A DNA stretch of 64,000 bases from Variovorax sp. PBS-H4. Lineage in GTDB: Bacteria > Pseudomonadota > Gammaproteobacteria > Burkholderiales > Burkholderiaceae_C. Below the pieces are notes generated by a model, which worked only from the letters and a program-made list of their open reading frames with translations, made no database searches and was not told the origin of the DNA. This document shows positions 16,662 to 24,685 of the stretch, one piece after another (position 1 is the stretch's first letter; the number at the start of each line of letters is the position of its first letter). Where the stretch lies: positions 1,798,001-1,862,000 of the forward strand of contig NZ_LR594675.1 of NCBI RefSeq assembly GCF_901827205.1, read 5' to 3'. The position numbers were made by a program, and so were the translations under genes.

Positions 16662-17143
16662 GAAGCGTCGGTGCGTGCCGCTCGAACCGCGATGTCGAAA
16701 TGCAGCACGTCTTCGCGCACGCCCAGCTTCGAATACAACGCCACCGCCGGCGCATCCGGCGGGTCTGCCTGGACGAAGATGACATAGGCTCCACGCTCCG
16801 CGCCGACGCGCTGGAGCTCACGGATCAACCCGGTGGCCACCCCCTTTCGCCGGTGCGCCGCGGCGACGGCAAGGTCGTAGATGTAGATCTCGCTGCGCTC
16901 CTGCTCGAACTTCCTCAGTTCGTACGCAGCGAGGCCCCCGATGACTTGCGAACCTTCCACGGCGGCCAATGCAATGAAGGTGTCGCTGGCGAGCAGTTGC
17001 CGCAGGTACTCCGGCCGAGGCCGCTTGGCGCCGTAGGTGTCTGCGTCCTCGAAAGCCTCGCCGAAGACGCCGAGAAGCGCGTTCATGAGCTCCCCCGAAT
17101 CCCCGGAGAGACGCTGGATGGCGTACGACGAAGTGCGTGGCAT
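16658..17143 (-). CDS. AAC(3)-I-type aminoglycoside N-acetyltransferase (GNAT)
   Basis: 161 aa from ATG 17143; longer starts to 17200 add a non-homologous tail. The body matches AAC(3)-I: FGEAFEDADTY, TFIALAAVEGSQVIGGLAAY, RSEIYIYDLAV, the acetyl-CoA loop HRRKGVATGLI, AYVIFVQADPPDAPAVALY and KLGVREDVLHFDI. The family acetylates the 3-amino group of gentamicin/sisomicin-type aminoglycosides. Activity of this chromosomal homologue is untested. No integron or IS features are next to it. Confidence 0.88.
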   Translation of the reverse strand: MPRTSSYAIQRLSGDSGELMNALLGVFGEAFEDADTYGAKRPRPEYLRQLLASDTFIALAAVEGSQVIGGLAAYELRKFEQERSEIYIYDLAVAAAHRRKGVATGLIRELQRVGAERGAYVIFVQADPPDAPAVALYSKLGVREDVLHFDIAVRAARTDAS

Positions 17144-17270
17144 TGGCTTGCTGCAAGTTGAATGCGCTGCATTGTGCATTTGCAGAGAGATCAATTCCAA
17201 TCGACACGGGACTGGCTCATCACGCGGGCATCGAGAAGATCCGCTCGAGCTTTGCGCTCAAGCAGGTGCG

Positions 17271-18140
17271 CTACAAGACGGCGCTGCCCTTGCCCGGGCC
17301 TCGCATGCGTTGATCGTGCGCTGATCCAGGCCAACCGGGCGCGCCGGGCTGGGCCAGCATGAGCGCGAACAGCTCACTGCGGAAATGGATACCGATCCGC
17401 GCAAAGGCGCGGTTGCGGTAGGTCTTGACGGTGGGCAGGCTGATGCCGAGGTCCACCGCGATGCCCTCCTGCGACATGCCCTGGAGGATGCGGGTGCAGA
17501 CATCGAGCTCGCGCGCACTCAGCGCCGGCTGCAGGTCCAGCAGCCGCTCGCGCATGCCCGGGTTCGACACGGGGCTTGCCAGCGCAATGTGCTTGCGTGC
17601 CAGCGCCATCAGCAGGCCGCCGAGGCGGCCGAACTCGGCGAGCTGGGTGTCGCTGAGCGCGCGCTGGTGCCGGTGCCGGTAAAAGTTCAGCGCCAGGAGC
17701 GAGTCATCGGCTTCGTCCTGGATCACCGACACGCGCTCAACCACGCCGTGCGCCTCGTAGACCTTGGCGCGATGCTCGGGCGCGACTTCGCCAGCCGTGA
17801 TGTGGCACAGGCGCAGCGCCTCGCCGGTGTCCCGCTGCATGGAGGGCGGTTGCGCCCGCAGGGTGCGATCGCCGGCGATCGGACCGGAGAGGTACGCACG
17901 CCAGCAATCACGGGTGGTGTCAGGCACGCCCAAGCTGGCGCTGAAGAAAATCGCCGGCTGCGCGCCGATGCGGTAGACCGACACGGAGTCGAGCGGCAGC
18001 AACCCGTGCAGCCCGTCGAGCAGGGTCGCGCCGAATCCGGGCTCCCCGAGGCTCGACACGGCCGCGGCCAGTCCGTGAGGGGCAGTGGGGGCAGGGTCGG
18101 GGGTCCAGGTGCGCATGGGGATCGAGGGTTGTCCCGTCAT
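17271..18140 (-). CDS. LuxR-type HTH transcriptional regulator
   Basis: 289 aa. The C-terminal LuxR HTH is clear: PALSARELDVCTRILQGMSQ, then IAVDLGISLPTVKTYRNRAF. The N-terminal 190 residues look like an autoinducer/GAF-like sensor without recognisable ligand residues. Alternative ATG at 18116. It is divergent from the DUF3237-Bug gene pair with under 50 bp between start codons and probably regulates it. Confidence 0.85.
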   Translation of the reverse strand: MTGQPSIPMRTWTPDPAPTAPHGLAAAVSSLGEPGFGATLLDGLHGLLPLDSVSVYRIGAQPAIFFSASLGVPDTTRDCWRAYLSGPIAGDRTLRAQPPSMQRDTGEALRLCHITAGEVAPEHRAKVYEAHGVVERVSVIQDEADDSLLALNFYRHRHQRALSDTQLAEFGRLGGLLMALARKHIALASPVSNPGMRERLLDLQPALSARELDVCTRILQGMSQEGIAVDLGISLPTVKTYRNRAFARIGIHFRSELFALMLAQPGAPGWPGSAHDQRMRGPGKGSAVL

Positions 18141-18187
18141 CTTCCGGGATGACAGGGCTGCACGGCCACCGGACTTACGCTAGCCGG

Positions 18188-18658
18188 ATGACCGACCCCC
18201 TCGCACCGCCCGCGCTCGAATATTTCGCCGACCTGCAGGTGGACGTCGGCACGCCACAGGTGCTGGGGCAGGGGCCGGCCGGGCTGCGCCGCGTGGTCGC
18301 GATCCATGGTGGCAGCGCGCAAGGCGTTGGCTGGCGCGCACGCGTGCTGCCGGGAGGCAGCGATTTCCAGCTCATCGCCAGCGACACCCTGTCGATTCTC
18401 GATGCGCGCTACGGCCTGGAGACCGAGGCCGGGGAGCAGGTCTACGTGCAGAACCACGCGGTGCGCAGTGCGCCTGCCGAGGTGATGTCGGCCCTGCTGC
18501 GTGGCGAAGCCGTCGACCCGGCCCACATCTACTTTCGGTGCGTGCCGCGATTCGAAACCGCGGCGCCGTCGCTTCGCTGGATCAACGAGCGCGTGTTCGT
18601 CGGCGTCGGGGTGCGGCATCCCGCGCAGGTGGTGATGCGCTTCTTCGCGCTGGCCTGA
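18188..18658 (+). CDS. DUF3237 family protein
   Basis: 156 aa from ATG 18188. The pattern LEYFADLQVDVGTPQVLG, then AIHGGSAQG, VLPGGSDFQLI, ARYGLETEAGEQVYVQNHA and FRCVPRFETAAPSLRWIN is typical of DUF3237, a small beta-barrel family of unknown function often found beside Bug genes. It precedes the 18688 Bug gene by 29 bp, so the two are an operon. Confidence 0.85.
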   Translation: MTDPLAPPALEYFADLQVDVGTPQVLGQGPAGLRRVVAIHGGSAQGVGWRARVLPGGSDFQLIASDTLSILDARYGLETEAGEQVYVQNHAVRSAPAEVMSALLRGEAVDPAHIYFRCVPRFETAAPSLRWINERVFVGVGVRHPAQVVMRFFALA

Positions 18659-18687
18659 TCGCAATCCAATTCTTCCCTGGAGGCACC

Positions 18688-19671
18688 ATGAACCGACCTG
18701 CACGCCGCAGCCTTCTCGCCTTCTTCGTCGGTGCTGCGCTGGTCCCTGTCGTCCACGCGCAGGCGAGCGGCTACCCCGCACGCCCAGTGCGCCTGATCGT
18801 GGGCTTTCCCGCCGGGACCGGCCCGGACATCGTCGCGCGGCTGCTGGCGCAGAAGCTGTCGGAGACCTGGGGCGGGCAGGGCGTGATCGTCGACAACAAG
18901 CCGGGCGCCGGTGGCCTGATCGCGGCCGGCGAAGCGGCGCGTGCGCAGCTCGACGGCTACACGCTGATGCTGGGCGAGACCGGCCAGCTCAGCATTGCTC
19001 CGAGCAGCTACAACAAGCTGCCTTACGACCCGCAGAAGGACTTCATTCCGGTGAGCCAGGTGGTGAGTTCGGACTTCGTGCTGCTGGTCAACCCGCAGAA
19101 GGTGCCGGCGAAGAACGTGAAGGAGTTCGTCGCCTGGACGCAGCAGCAGAAGGGGCTGTTCCTTGCGACCTTCGGCGCCGGCACGCCTGGGCACTTCGGT
19201 GCGTACATGTTTGGCGAGGCGGTCAAGCAGAAGCCCGAGCCGGTGCACTACAAGACCACGGCCGACGCGCTGGGCGGGCTGTTCAGCGGCGACGTGCAGG
19301 GCGTGTTCGCCAGCGTCGGGCTCGCGGCGCCGAACGTGAAGTCGGGCAAGCTGGCCGCGCTCGGCACCACCGGCGCGTCGCGCAGCCCCTCGCTGCCGGA
19401 CGTGCCCACGATCAAGGAGCAGGGCTATCCGACCCTGGAGTTCAACTCCTGGTTCGGGATCGTGGCGCCCGCGCGCACGCCGCCCGAGATCGTCGCGAAG
19501 CTCGGCGCCGACATCCAGAAGGCGGTGAGCTCGCCGGACGGCCGGCAGAAGATCGAGGACGCAGGCTTCCGCGTCACGGGCACCACCGGCGCGGAGTTCG
19601 CGCGCATCATTGCGGCGGACACGGCAAGCTGGGGCAAGGCAGTGGCCGCAACGGGCTTCAAGGCGGACTGA
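18688..19671 (+). CDS. Bug (TctC-like) periplasmic carboxylate-binding protein
   Basis: 327 aa from ATG 18688 (RBS TGGAGG); an in-frame extension upstream overlaps the DUF3237 gene and is not used. The signal peptide ends near VVHAQA. Bug motifs: YPARPVRLIVGFPAGTGPD, VDNKPGAGGLIAAGEAAR, LDGYTLMLGETGQLSI and PTIKEQGYPTLEFNSWFG. Ligand unknown; paired with DUF3237 and the LuxR regulator. Confidence 0.92.
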   Translation: MNRPARRSLLAFFVGAALVPVVHAQASGYPARPVRLIVGFPAGTGPDIVARLLAQKLSETWGGQGVIVDNKPGAGGLIAAGEAARAQLDGYTLMLGETGQLSIAPSSYNKLPYDPQKDFIPVSQVVSSDFVLLVNPQKVPAKNVKEFVAWTQQQKGLFLATFGAGTPGHFGAYMFGEAVKQKPEPVHYKTTADALGGLFSGDVQGVFASVGLAAPNVKSGKLAALGTTGASRSPSLPDVPTIKEQGYPTLEFNSWFGIVAPARTPPEIVAKLGADIQKAVSSPDGRQKIEDAGFRVTGTTGAEFARIIAADTASWGKAVAATGFKAD

Positions 19672-19674
19672 GCG

Positions 19675-20472
19675 TCACCGCGGCGCGTCCAGCACGATCT
19701 GCCCGGCCGTCAGCGTATTCACGGTCGCGCCGGCAATCTCCATCATGATGCTCGCGCGGTCTGCGGCCATGTAGGCGGTCAAGTGCAGAACGGGACGTTC
19801 GTCCATGTCGTGCATCAACCGCACCAGCTTCAATAGCGGCGCACCCACCTCGGTCTGGATCAGTGCGGCTCGCTGCGGGTCGCTCACCGTCGCGCTGAAC
19901 TCCTGCACCACGCGGCCGAACTGCACGCCCTGCATCATCAGGATCTCGTAGAGCGCCTTCTTCTTGAGCGCAGTGGCGGTGACGCGGCGGCCGACGGCCG
20001 CGGGCACCCACGCATCCGTCAGCATTGCCGGCTGGCCGTTGCGATTGGATCGAATGCGCAGCGCGTGGACCGCCTTCTCGCCGGGCACAATCTGCAGCAG
20101 CCTCGCCACATCGGCCGGCGGTGGGGCCTGCTCGACCTCGAGCACGCGGACGATCGTCTCGATCGCCGTCTGGCGCAGGCTGTCGATCACGCTGAGGCTG
20201 GGCATCGGCCGCATCTGCCCGGGCTCGCCCCGCACGAAGGTGCCGCGGCCATGCCGGCGCTCGACCAGGCCCTGCGCCGCCAGGTCCCCCAGTGCGCGCC
20301 GCACGGTAATGCGCGAGACGCCGAATCGCTCGCAGAGCGCTTCCTCGTTAGGCAACGCGCCGCCCGGAAACAGCCCCCGCGAAATCTCGTCGCGCAGCAC
20401 CAGGTAGATCTGCCGGTGCAAGGCGGTGCCGCGTGCCCCGTTCATCGGCGTGGTTCCAGTCGACAAGTTCAT
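19675..20472 (-). CDS. GntR family regulator, HutC/UTRA subfamily
   Basis: 265 aa. Winged helix: LHRQIYLVLRDEISRGLFPG, then ALCERFGVSRITVRRALGDL. The C-terminal UTRA sensor is visible (AVHALRIRSNRNGQPAMLTD, LLKLVRLMHDMDERPVLHLT). It is divergent from the lyase/hydratase operon at 20574 and convergent with the 18688 Bug gene, whose stop is 3 bp away. A carboxylic effector from the adjacent pathway is likely. Confidence 0.9.
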   Translation of the reverse strand: MNLSTGTTPMNGARGTALHRQIYLVLRDEISRGLFPGGALPNEEALCERFGVSRITVRRALGDLAAQGLVERRHGRGTFVRGEPGQMRPMPSLSVIDSLRQTAIETIVRVLEVEQAPPPADVARLLQIVPGEKAVHALRIRSNRNGQPAMLTDAWVPAAVGRRVTATALKKKALYEILMMQGVQFGRVVQEFSATVSDPQRAALIQTEVGAPLLKLVRLMHDMDERPVLHLTAYMAADRASIMMEIAGATVNTLTAGQIVLDAPR

Positions 20473-20480
20473 GGCCGGAG

Positions 20481-20505
20481 CATAACTTCTTGACTTGTTG
20501 TTATG
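20481..20505. promoter_or_regulatory. Candidate GntR operator in the 20473-20573 divergent region
   Basis: CATAAC (20481-20486) and GTTATG (20500-20505) form a perfect 6-bp inverted repeat with a 13-bp spacer, in the AT-rich stretch between the GntR ATG and the lyase gene. TTGACT at 20490-20495 inside it could be a -35 for the operon, but no convincing -10 follows. HutC-type regulators bind short GT/TA/AC palindromes in such positions. Confidence 0.45.
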
Positions 20506-20573
20506 TTGTGATAGTCTTAGAACAACTAACTGTTTGACACCGCCCGATTCACCGCGCTTAGAGACCGCCGCCC

Positions 20574-21446
20574 ATGACCCTGCACACCTCCCTTCGCGAA
20601 CTGCTCGCCGCGCCCGGCATGCTCATCGCCCCTGGCGCCTACGACGGCATCGGCGCACGGCTGATCGAGCAGGCGGGCTTCAGCGCCGTGTACATGACCG
20701 GGGCCGGCACGGCGGCGGCGCGCGGCTATCCCGACTTCGGCTTGCTCGACATGGGCGAGATGGTGGCCAACGCCGCCTCGATGGCGCGCGCCATCGGCGT
20801 GCCGCTGATCGCAGATGCCGACACCGGTTACGGCAATGAGCTGAACGTGACGCGTACGGTGCGCGAATACGAATCGCGCGGCGTCGCCGCGATCCACATC
20901 GAGGACCAGGTCTCGCCCAAGCGCTGCGGCCACCTGGACGGCAAGGAAGTGGTCTCGCGCGCGGAATTCGTCTCCAAGATCCGCGCCGCGGCCGATGCGC
21001 GACGCACGAAGGAGTTCGTGATCATCGCGCGCACCGATGCGCGCGCCATGTTGAGCCTGGACGAGGCCATCTGGCGCGGCAACGCGGCGCTCGATGCCGG
21101 TGCCGACCTGGTCTTCGTCGAAGCCACCCAGTCGCTCGAAGAAGTGGCGGCGGTGCCCAAGGCCGTGAAGGGGCCGTGCCTGCTCAACGTGGTCCCGGGC
21201 GGGCGCACGCCGAACTTCGACCTTCGCGAAGCCGAGGCCATGGGCTACAAGCTCGCGATCCTGCCCGGCCTGATGCTGGCCGCCGCGATCCAGGCCGGCG
21301 ATGCGGCGCTGGCCCAGCTCAAGGCCACGCACAAGGCACCCGAGGTCACGCAGAACGTGGCCCAGACCTTCCGCCGCTTCGGCGCCGACGAGTGGGATGC
21401 ACTGCGCCAGCGCTTCAACGCCGGCGCCGCGATGGAAGCCAAGTGA
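20574..21446 (+). CDS. Isocitrate-lyase/PEP-mutase family lyase (2-methylisocitrate or 2,3-dimethylmalate lyase-like)
   Basis: 290 aa. The barrel motifs are complete: GAYDGIGARLIEQAGF, Mg-binding DADTGYG (81-87), IHIEDQ and the catalytic loop KRCGH with Cys118. This cysteine marks true C-C lyases of the family, in contrast to decarboxylase relatives. C-terminal VVPGGRTP is also typical. It is followed, with 1-bp overlaps, by aconitase-type hydratase subunits and a PrpF-like gene. That gene set matches dimethylmalate lyase of the nicotinate fermentation branch (products propionate and pyruvate) better than the methylcitrate cycle, as prpC and acnD are absent. Confidence 0.85.
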   Translation: MTLHTSLRELLAAPGMLIAPGAYDGIGARLIEQAGFSAVYMTGAGTAAARGYPDFGLLDMGEMVANAASMARAIGVPLIADADTGYGNELNVTRTVREYESRGVAAIHIEDQVSPKRCGHLDGKEVVSRAEFVSKIRAAADARRTKEFVIIARTDARAMLSLDEAIWRGNAALDAGADLVFVEATQSLEEVAAVPKAVKGPCLLNVVPGGRTPNFDLREAEAMGYKLAILPGLMLAAAIQAGDAALAQLKATHKAPEVTQNVAQTFRRFGADEWDALRQRFNAGAAMEAK

Positions 21447-22849
21447 TGGCTGGCCGCACGCTCTTCGACAAGATCTGGGACGCCCATGTCATCCGCGACC
21501 TGGGCGATGGCTGGGCGCTGCTCCACATCGATCGTCACCTGCTGCATGACTTGTCCGGGCCGCCGGCACTCGCCGAGGTGACGGCGCGCGGCCTGCCGGT
21601 GCATGACCCGGCACTGGTCTTTGCGACGCCCGACCACGCGGTGTCGAGCCGGCCCGGGCGCAACGGCCTGACCTACGCGCCGGGCGGCAAGCTGTGGACC
21701 GCGCTGCGCGACCGTACCCGATCTGCCGGCGTGCGCCTGTTCGACCTGGGCGAGCCGGGGCAAGGCATCGTGCACGTCATGGGCCCGGAGTTGGGCATCG
21801 TGCTGCCGGGCCTCACCGTGGTTTGCGGTGACAGCCACACCTGCACCAATGGTGCGCTGGGTGCGATGGCCTTCGGCATCGGCTCGTCGGAGAGCACGCA
21901 TGCCCTGGCCACGCAGACGCTGCGCCAGCAGAAGCCGCGGCGCATGCGCATCCGCTGCAACGGCAGCCTGCGTTCGGGCGTCACCGCCAAGGACCTCGCG
22001 CTGCACATCATCGGCAAGCTGGGTGCTGCGGCCGGCGTGGGCCACGCGATCGAGTACGCGGGCAGCGCCATCGAGGCCATGGAAGTCGAGGCCCGTCTCA
22101 CGCTGTGCAACCTGACGGTGGAACTCGGCGCGCGCTGCGGCATGGTGGCGCCTGACCCGCGCACCTTCGACTACTTGCGTGGCCGTTCCTTCGCGCCGCA
22201 GGGCGAAGCTTTCGACGCGGCCGTTGCGCAATGGCGGCTTCTGGCCAGCGATGCCGATGCCGTCTTCGATCGCGAAGAGTCCATCGACGTCTCGCTCATT
22301 CGGCCCACGATCACCTGGGGCACGAGCCCCGAGCACGCCATTGCCATCGACGCGCGCGTGCCCGATCCGCAAGCAGTGGCCGATCCCGCGCAGCGTGACA
22401 CGCTGGCGGCTGCGCTCGACTACATGGGCCTGAGGGCAGGGCAGCCCATTGCCGGCACGCCGGTCGACTGGGTGTTCATCGGCTCGTGCGCCAACTCGCG
22501 CATCACCGACCTGCGTGCTGCCGCCGAGGTGGCGCGCGGCAGGCAGGTGGCGCCGGGCGTCACGGCTTGGGTGGTTCCCGGCTCCGAGAACGTCAAGCGT
22601 GCAGCGGAAGCCGAAGGCCTGCGCGAGGTGTTCGAAGCCGCCGGCTTTGCCTGGCGCGAGCCGGGCTGCAGCATGTGCGTGGCGGCCAACGGCGAGCAGG
22701 TGCCGCCGCAGAAGCGGTCGGTGTCGACGTCCAACCGGAACTTCGTCGGGCGGCAGGGGCCGGGGGCGCGCACGCACCTGGCGAGTCCGGCGATGGCGGC
22801 TGCTGCGGCGATTGCCGGTTGTATTGCGGATGTCGGGAGCATCGCATGA
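21446..22849 (+). CDS. Aconitase-family hydratase, large subunit (LeuC-like; candidate dimethylmaleate hydratase)
   Basis: 467 aa from ATG 21446, which overlaps the lyase stop by one base; the in-frame extension upstream is not coding. LeuC-type landmarks: TLFDKIWDAHVI, CGDSHTCTNGALGAMAFGIG and the [4Fe-4S] ligands Cys348 (GSCANSRITDL), Cys408 and Cys411 (GCSMC). The class hydrates or dehydrates 2-hydroxy diacids with a small LeuD-like subunit. Leucine biosynthesis is unlikely to be the role here because leuA and leuB are absent and a lyase and PrpF-like isomerase are co-operonic. Exact substrate inferred. Confidence 0.86.
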   Translation: MAGRTLFDKIWDAHVIRDLGDGWALLHIDRHLLHDLSGPPALAEVTARGLPVHDPALVFATPDHAVSSRPGRNGLTYAPGGKLWTALRDRTRSAGVRLFDLGEPGQGIVHVMGPELGIVLPGLTVVCGDSHTCTNGALGAMAFGIGSSESTHALATQTLRQQKPRRMRIRCNGSLRSGVTAKDLALHIIGKLGAAAGVGHAIEYAGSAIEAMEVEARLTLCNLTVELGARCGMVAPDPRTFDYLRGRSFAPQGEAFDAAVAQWRLLASDADAVFDREESIDVSLIRPTITWGTSPEHAIAIDARVPDPQAVADPAQRDTLAAALDYMGLRAGQPIAGTPVDWVFIGSCANSRITDLRAAAEVARGRQVAPGVTAWVVPGSENVKRAAEAEGLREVFEAAGFAWREPGCSMCVAANGEQVPPQKRSVSTSNRNFVGRQGPGARTHLASPAMAAAAAIAGCIADVGSIA

Positions 22850-23475
22850 CCATTCCCCCCTTCACCATCGTCACCGGACCGGCCCCCTACCTGCCGCGCG
22901 CCAACATCGACACCGACGTCATCATCCGCATCGAGCGCCTGACCTCGCTCCCCAAGGAGCAACTCGGCCCCTACGCGATGGAGGCCTTGCGCTACCGCGC
23001 CGATGGCAGCGATGACCCCGATTTCATCCTCAACCGGCCCACCTTCCGAGGCGCACCGATCCTGCTGGCCGGCGACAACTTCGGCTGCGGCTCCTCGCGC
23101 GAGGGCGCAGTGTGGGCGCTGCAGGGCATCGGCGTGCGCTGCGTCATCGCGCCGAGCTTCGGCGACATCTTCTACAGCAACTGCTTCCAGAACGGCGTGT
23201 TGCCGATCCGCCTGCCGGCGCCCGACGTCGAGGCACTCGCCGTGGCCTGCGCCGAAGGAGCCCCGCTCACGGTCGATCTCGAACGGCGCATGTTGATCGC
23301 GCCCTCGGGCGCGCAGGTGGCGTTCACCATCGACCCGCTGCGCCGCGAAGCCTTGCTCCATGGCCTGGACGACATCGGACTCACGCTGCGCGACGAAGCC
23401 CTCATCCGCACCTGGCAGCAGGCCGACCGCGTGCAGCGCCCCTGGGCCTGGCCGCCTGCGCCCGCAGCCTGCTGA
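22846..23475 (+). CDS. Aconitase-family hydratase, small subunit (LeuD-like)
   Basis: 209 aa from ATG 22846, overlapping the large-subunit stop (ATGA). The swivel domain shows PRANIDTDVIIRIERL, ILLAGDNFGCGSSREGAVWA, FGDIFYSNCFQNGVLPI and RREALLHGLDDIGLTLRDE, all LeuD-like. It forms the mobile half of the active site with the LeuC-like subunit. The N-terminal PYLPRANIDTD is the isopropylmalate/dimethylmaleate type rather than mitochondrial aconitase. Confidence 0.88.
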   Translation: MTIPPFTIVTGPAPYLPRANIDTDVIIRIERLTSLPKEQLGPYAMEALRYRADGSDDPDFILNRPTFRGAPILLAGDNFGCGSSREGAVWALQGIGVRCVIAPSFGDIFYSNCFQNGVLPIRLPAPDVEALAVACAEGAPLTVDLERRMLIAPSGAQVAFTIDPLRREALLHGLDDIGLTLRDEALIRTWQQADRVQRPWAWPPAPAAC

Positions 23476-23489
23476 AGGAGACGACATCG

Positions 23490-24650
23490 ATGCCCACCGA
23501 CACCGTCATGGAACAGGAAGAAGTGCGCTGCGTGCTGATGCGCGGCGGCACCAGCAAGGCGCTGTTCTTCCACGAGGCCGACTTGCCGCCGGCCGGCGCG
23601 GCACGCGACCGCCTGCTCAAGCGCGCCATGGGCTCGCCCGACGTGCTGCAGATCGACGGCCTGGGCGGCTCCCGCCTGGTGACCTCGAAGGTGGCGATCA
23701 TCCGGCGCTCCGAGCGCGCCGATGCGGATGTCGACTACACCTTTGCGCAGATCGACGTGGAGCGCGACATCGTCGGCTATGACGCCAACTGCGGGAATAT
23801 CTCGTCGGCCGTCGCGCCCTTCGCCATCGACGAGGGGCTGGTCGAGGCGACCGAGCCGCTGACCACCGTGCGCATCCACAACACCAACACCGGCACCCTG
23901 CTGGTGTCGAAGGTGCCGGTGAAGAACGGCAGGGCGCGCTTGCTCGGCGACTGCGCCATCGCGGGCGTGCCGGGCACCGGTGCCGAGATCCTCATGGACT
24001 ACGGCGGCACCATCGGTGCCAAGACCGGCAAGCTGCTGCCGACGGGGCAGGTCACCGATTTCGTCACGCTCGAGGACGGCCGGCGTATCGAGGTCTCGGT
24101 GGTCGACGCGGCGACCCCTTGCGTCTTCATCGCCGCCGGCTCGCTCGGCCTCACTGGCAGCGAGCTGCCGCCGGCGATCTCTGCCGACCGCGTGCTCATC
24201 GAGACCATCGGCGAACTCCAGTGCAAGGCGGGCGAGCGCATCGGCCTCTATGCACACTGGGACGATGTTCATCTGCCCGGCCTGCCGCTCGCGGTGATCG
24301 TCGCGCCGCCGGCCGACTATGTCGATGTGAACAAGGCGACGGTGAAGGCGAGCGACTGCGACCTGCGCGCGCGCCTCGTGTTCCTCGGCAAGTGCCACGA
24401 CAGCATGGCCGGCACCGGCTCGATATGCACTGCTGCGGCTTCGCGCGTGCCCGGCACGCTGGTCAGCCAGGCCGTCGGAGCGAGCACCACGAGCGACACG
24501 CTGCGCATCGGCCATCCGCTCGGCGTCATGGCGGTGAAGGTGGTTGCGCAGCCCGATGCCGAACCTGCACGCACCGCCTTCTCGGCCCTCGGGCTCACGC
24601 GCACGGCGCGCCGCCTGATGGCCGGCACCGTGTACGTGCCGGTCGCCTAA
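23490..24650 (+). CDS. PrpF family isomerase (methylitaconate delta-isomerase-like)
   Basis: 386 aa from ATG 23490 with an AAGGAG RBS. PrpF/DAP-epimerase fold motifs: RCVLMRGGTSKALFF, VDYTFAQIDVERD, DANCGNISSAVAPFAIDEG, RIHNTNTGTLL and the C-terminal GTGSICTAAASRVPGT. Members isomerise aconitate or methylitaconate by moving a double bond. In the nicotinate fermenter Eubacterium barkeri the PrpF-family Mii makes dimethylmaleate from methylitaconate, the substrate of a LeuCD-type hydratase and an ICL-family lyase. All three enzyme types are contiguous here. Confidence 0.87.
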   Translation: MPTDTVMEQEEVRCVLMRGGTSKALFFHEADLPPAGAARDRLLKRAMGSPDVLQIDGLGGSRLVTSKVAIIRRSERADADVDYTFAQIDVERDIVGYDANCGNISSAVAPFAIDEGLVEATEPLTTVRIHNTNTGTLLVSKVPVKNGRARLLGDCAIAGVPGTGAEILMDYGGTIGAKTGKLLPTGQVTDFVTLEDGRRIEVSVVDAATPCVFIAAGSLGLTGSELPPAISADRVLIETIGELQCKAGERIGLYAHWDDVHLPGLPLAVIVAPPADYVDVNKATVKASDCDLRARLVFLGKCHDSMAGTGSICTAAASRVPGTLVSQAVGASTTSDTLRIGHPLGVMAVKVVAQPDAEPARTAFSALGLTRTARRLMAGTVYVPVA

Positions 24651-24685
24651 GCGCCCCGATTCCTTACAAGCACGGAGACAATCCC

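Noticed and set aside
14904..17143. Integron cassette array carrying arr and the acetyltransferase
   Set aside because: The genes are on opposite strands, separated by unrelated genes, with no integrase, attI or attC-like sequences seen.
21446..23475. leuC and leuD of leucine biosynthesis
   Set aside because: leuA and leuB are absent and the genes are embedded between an ICL-family lyase and a PrpF-like gene with translational coupling; a catabolic hydratase is the better reading.
20574..24650. Methylcitrate cycle (prpB/prpC/acnD/prpF) operon
   Set aside because: No methylcitrate synthase and no AcnD; the hydratase is of the two-subunit LeuCD type. PrpB-like specificity of the lyase alone is still possible.
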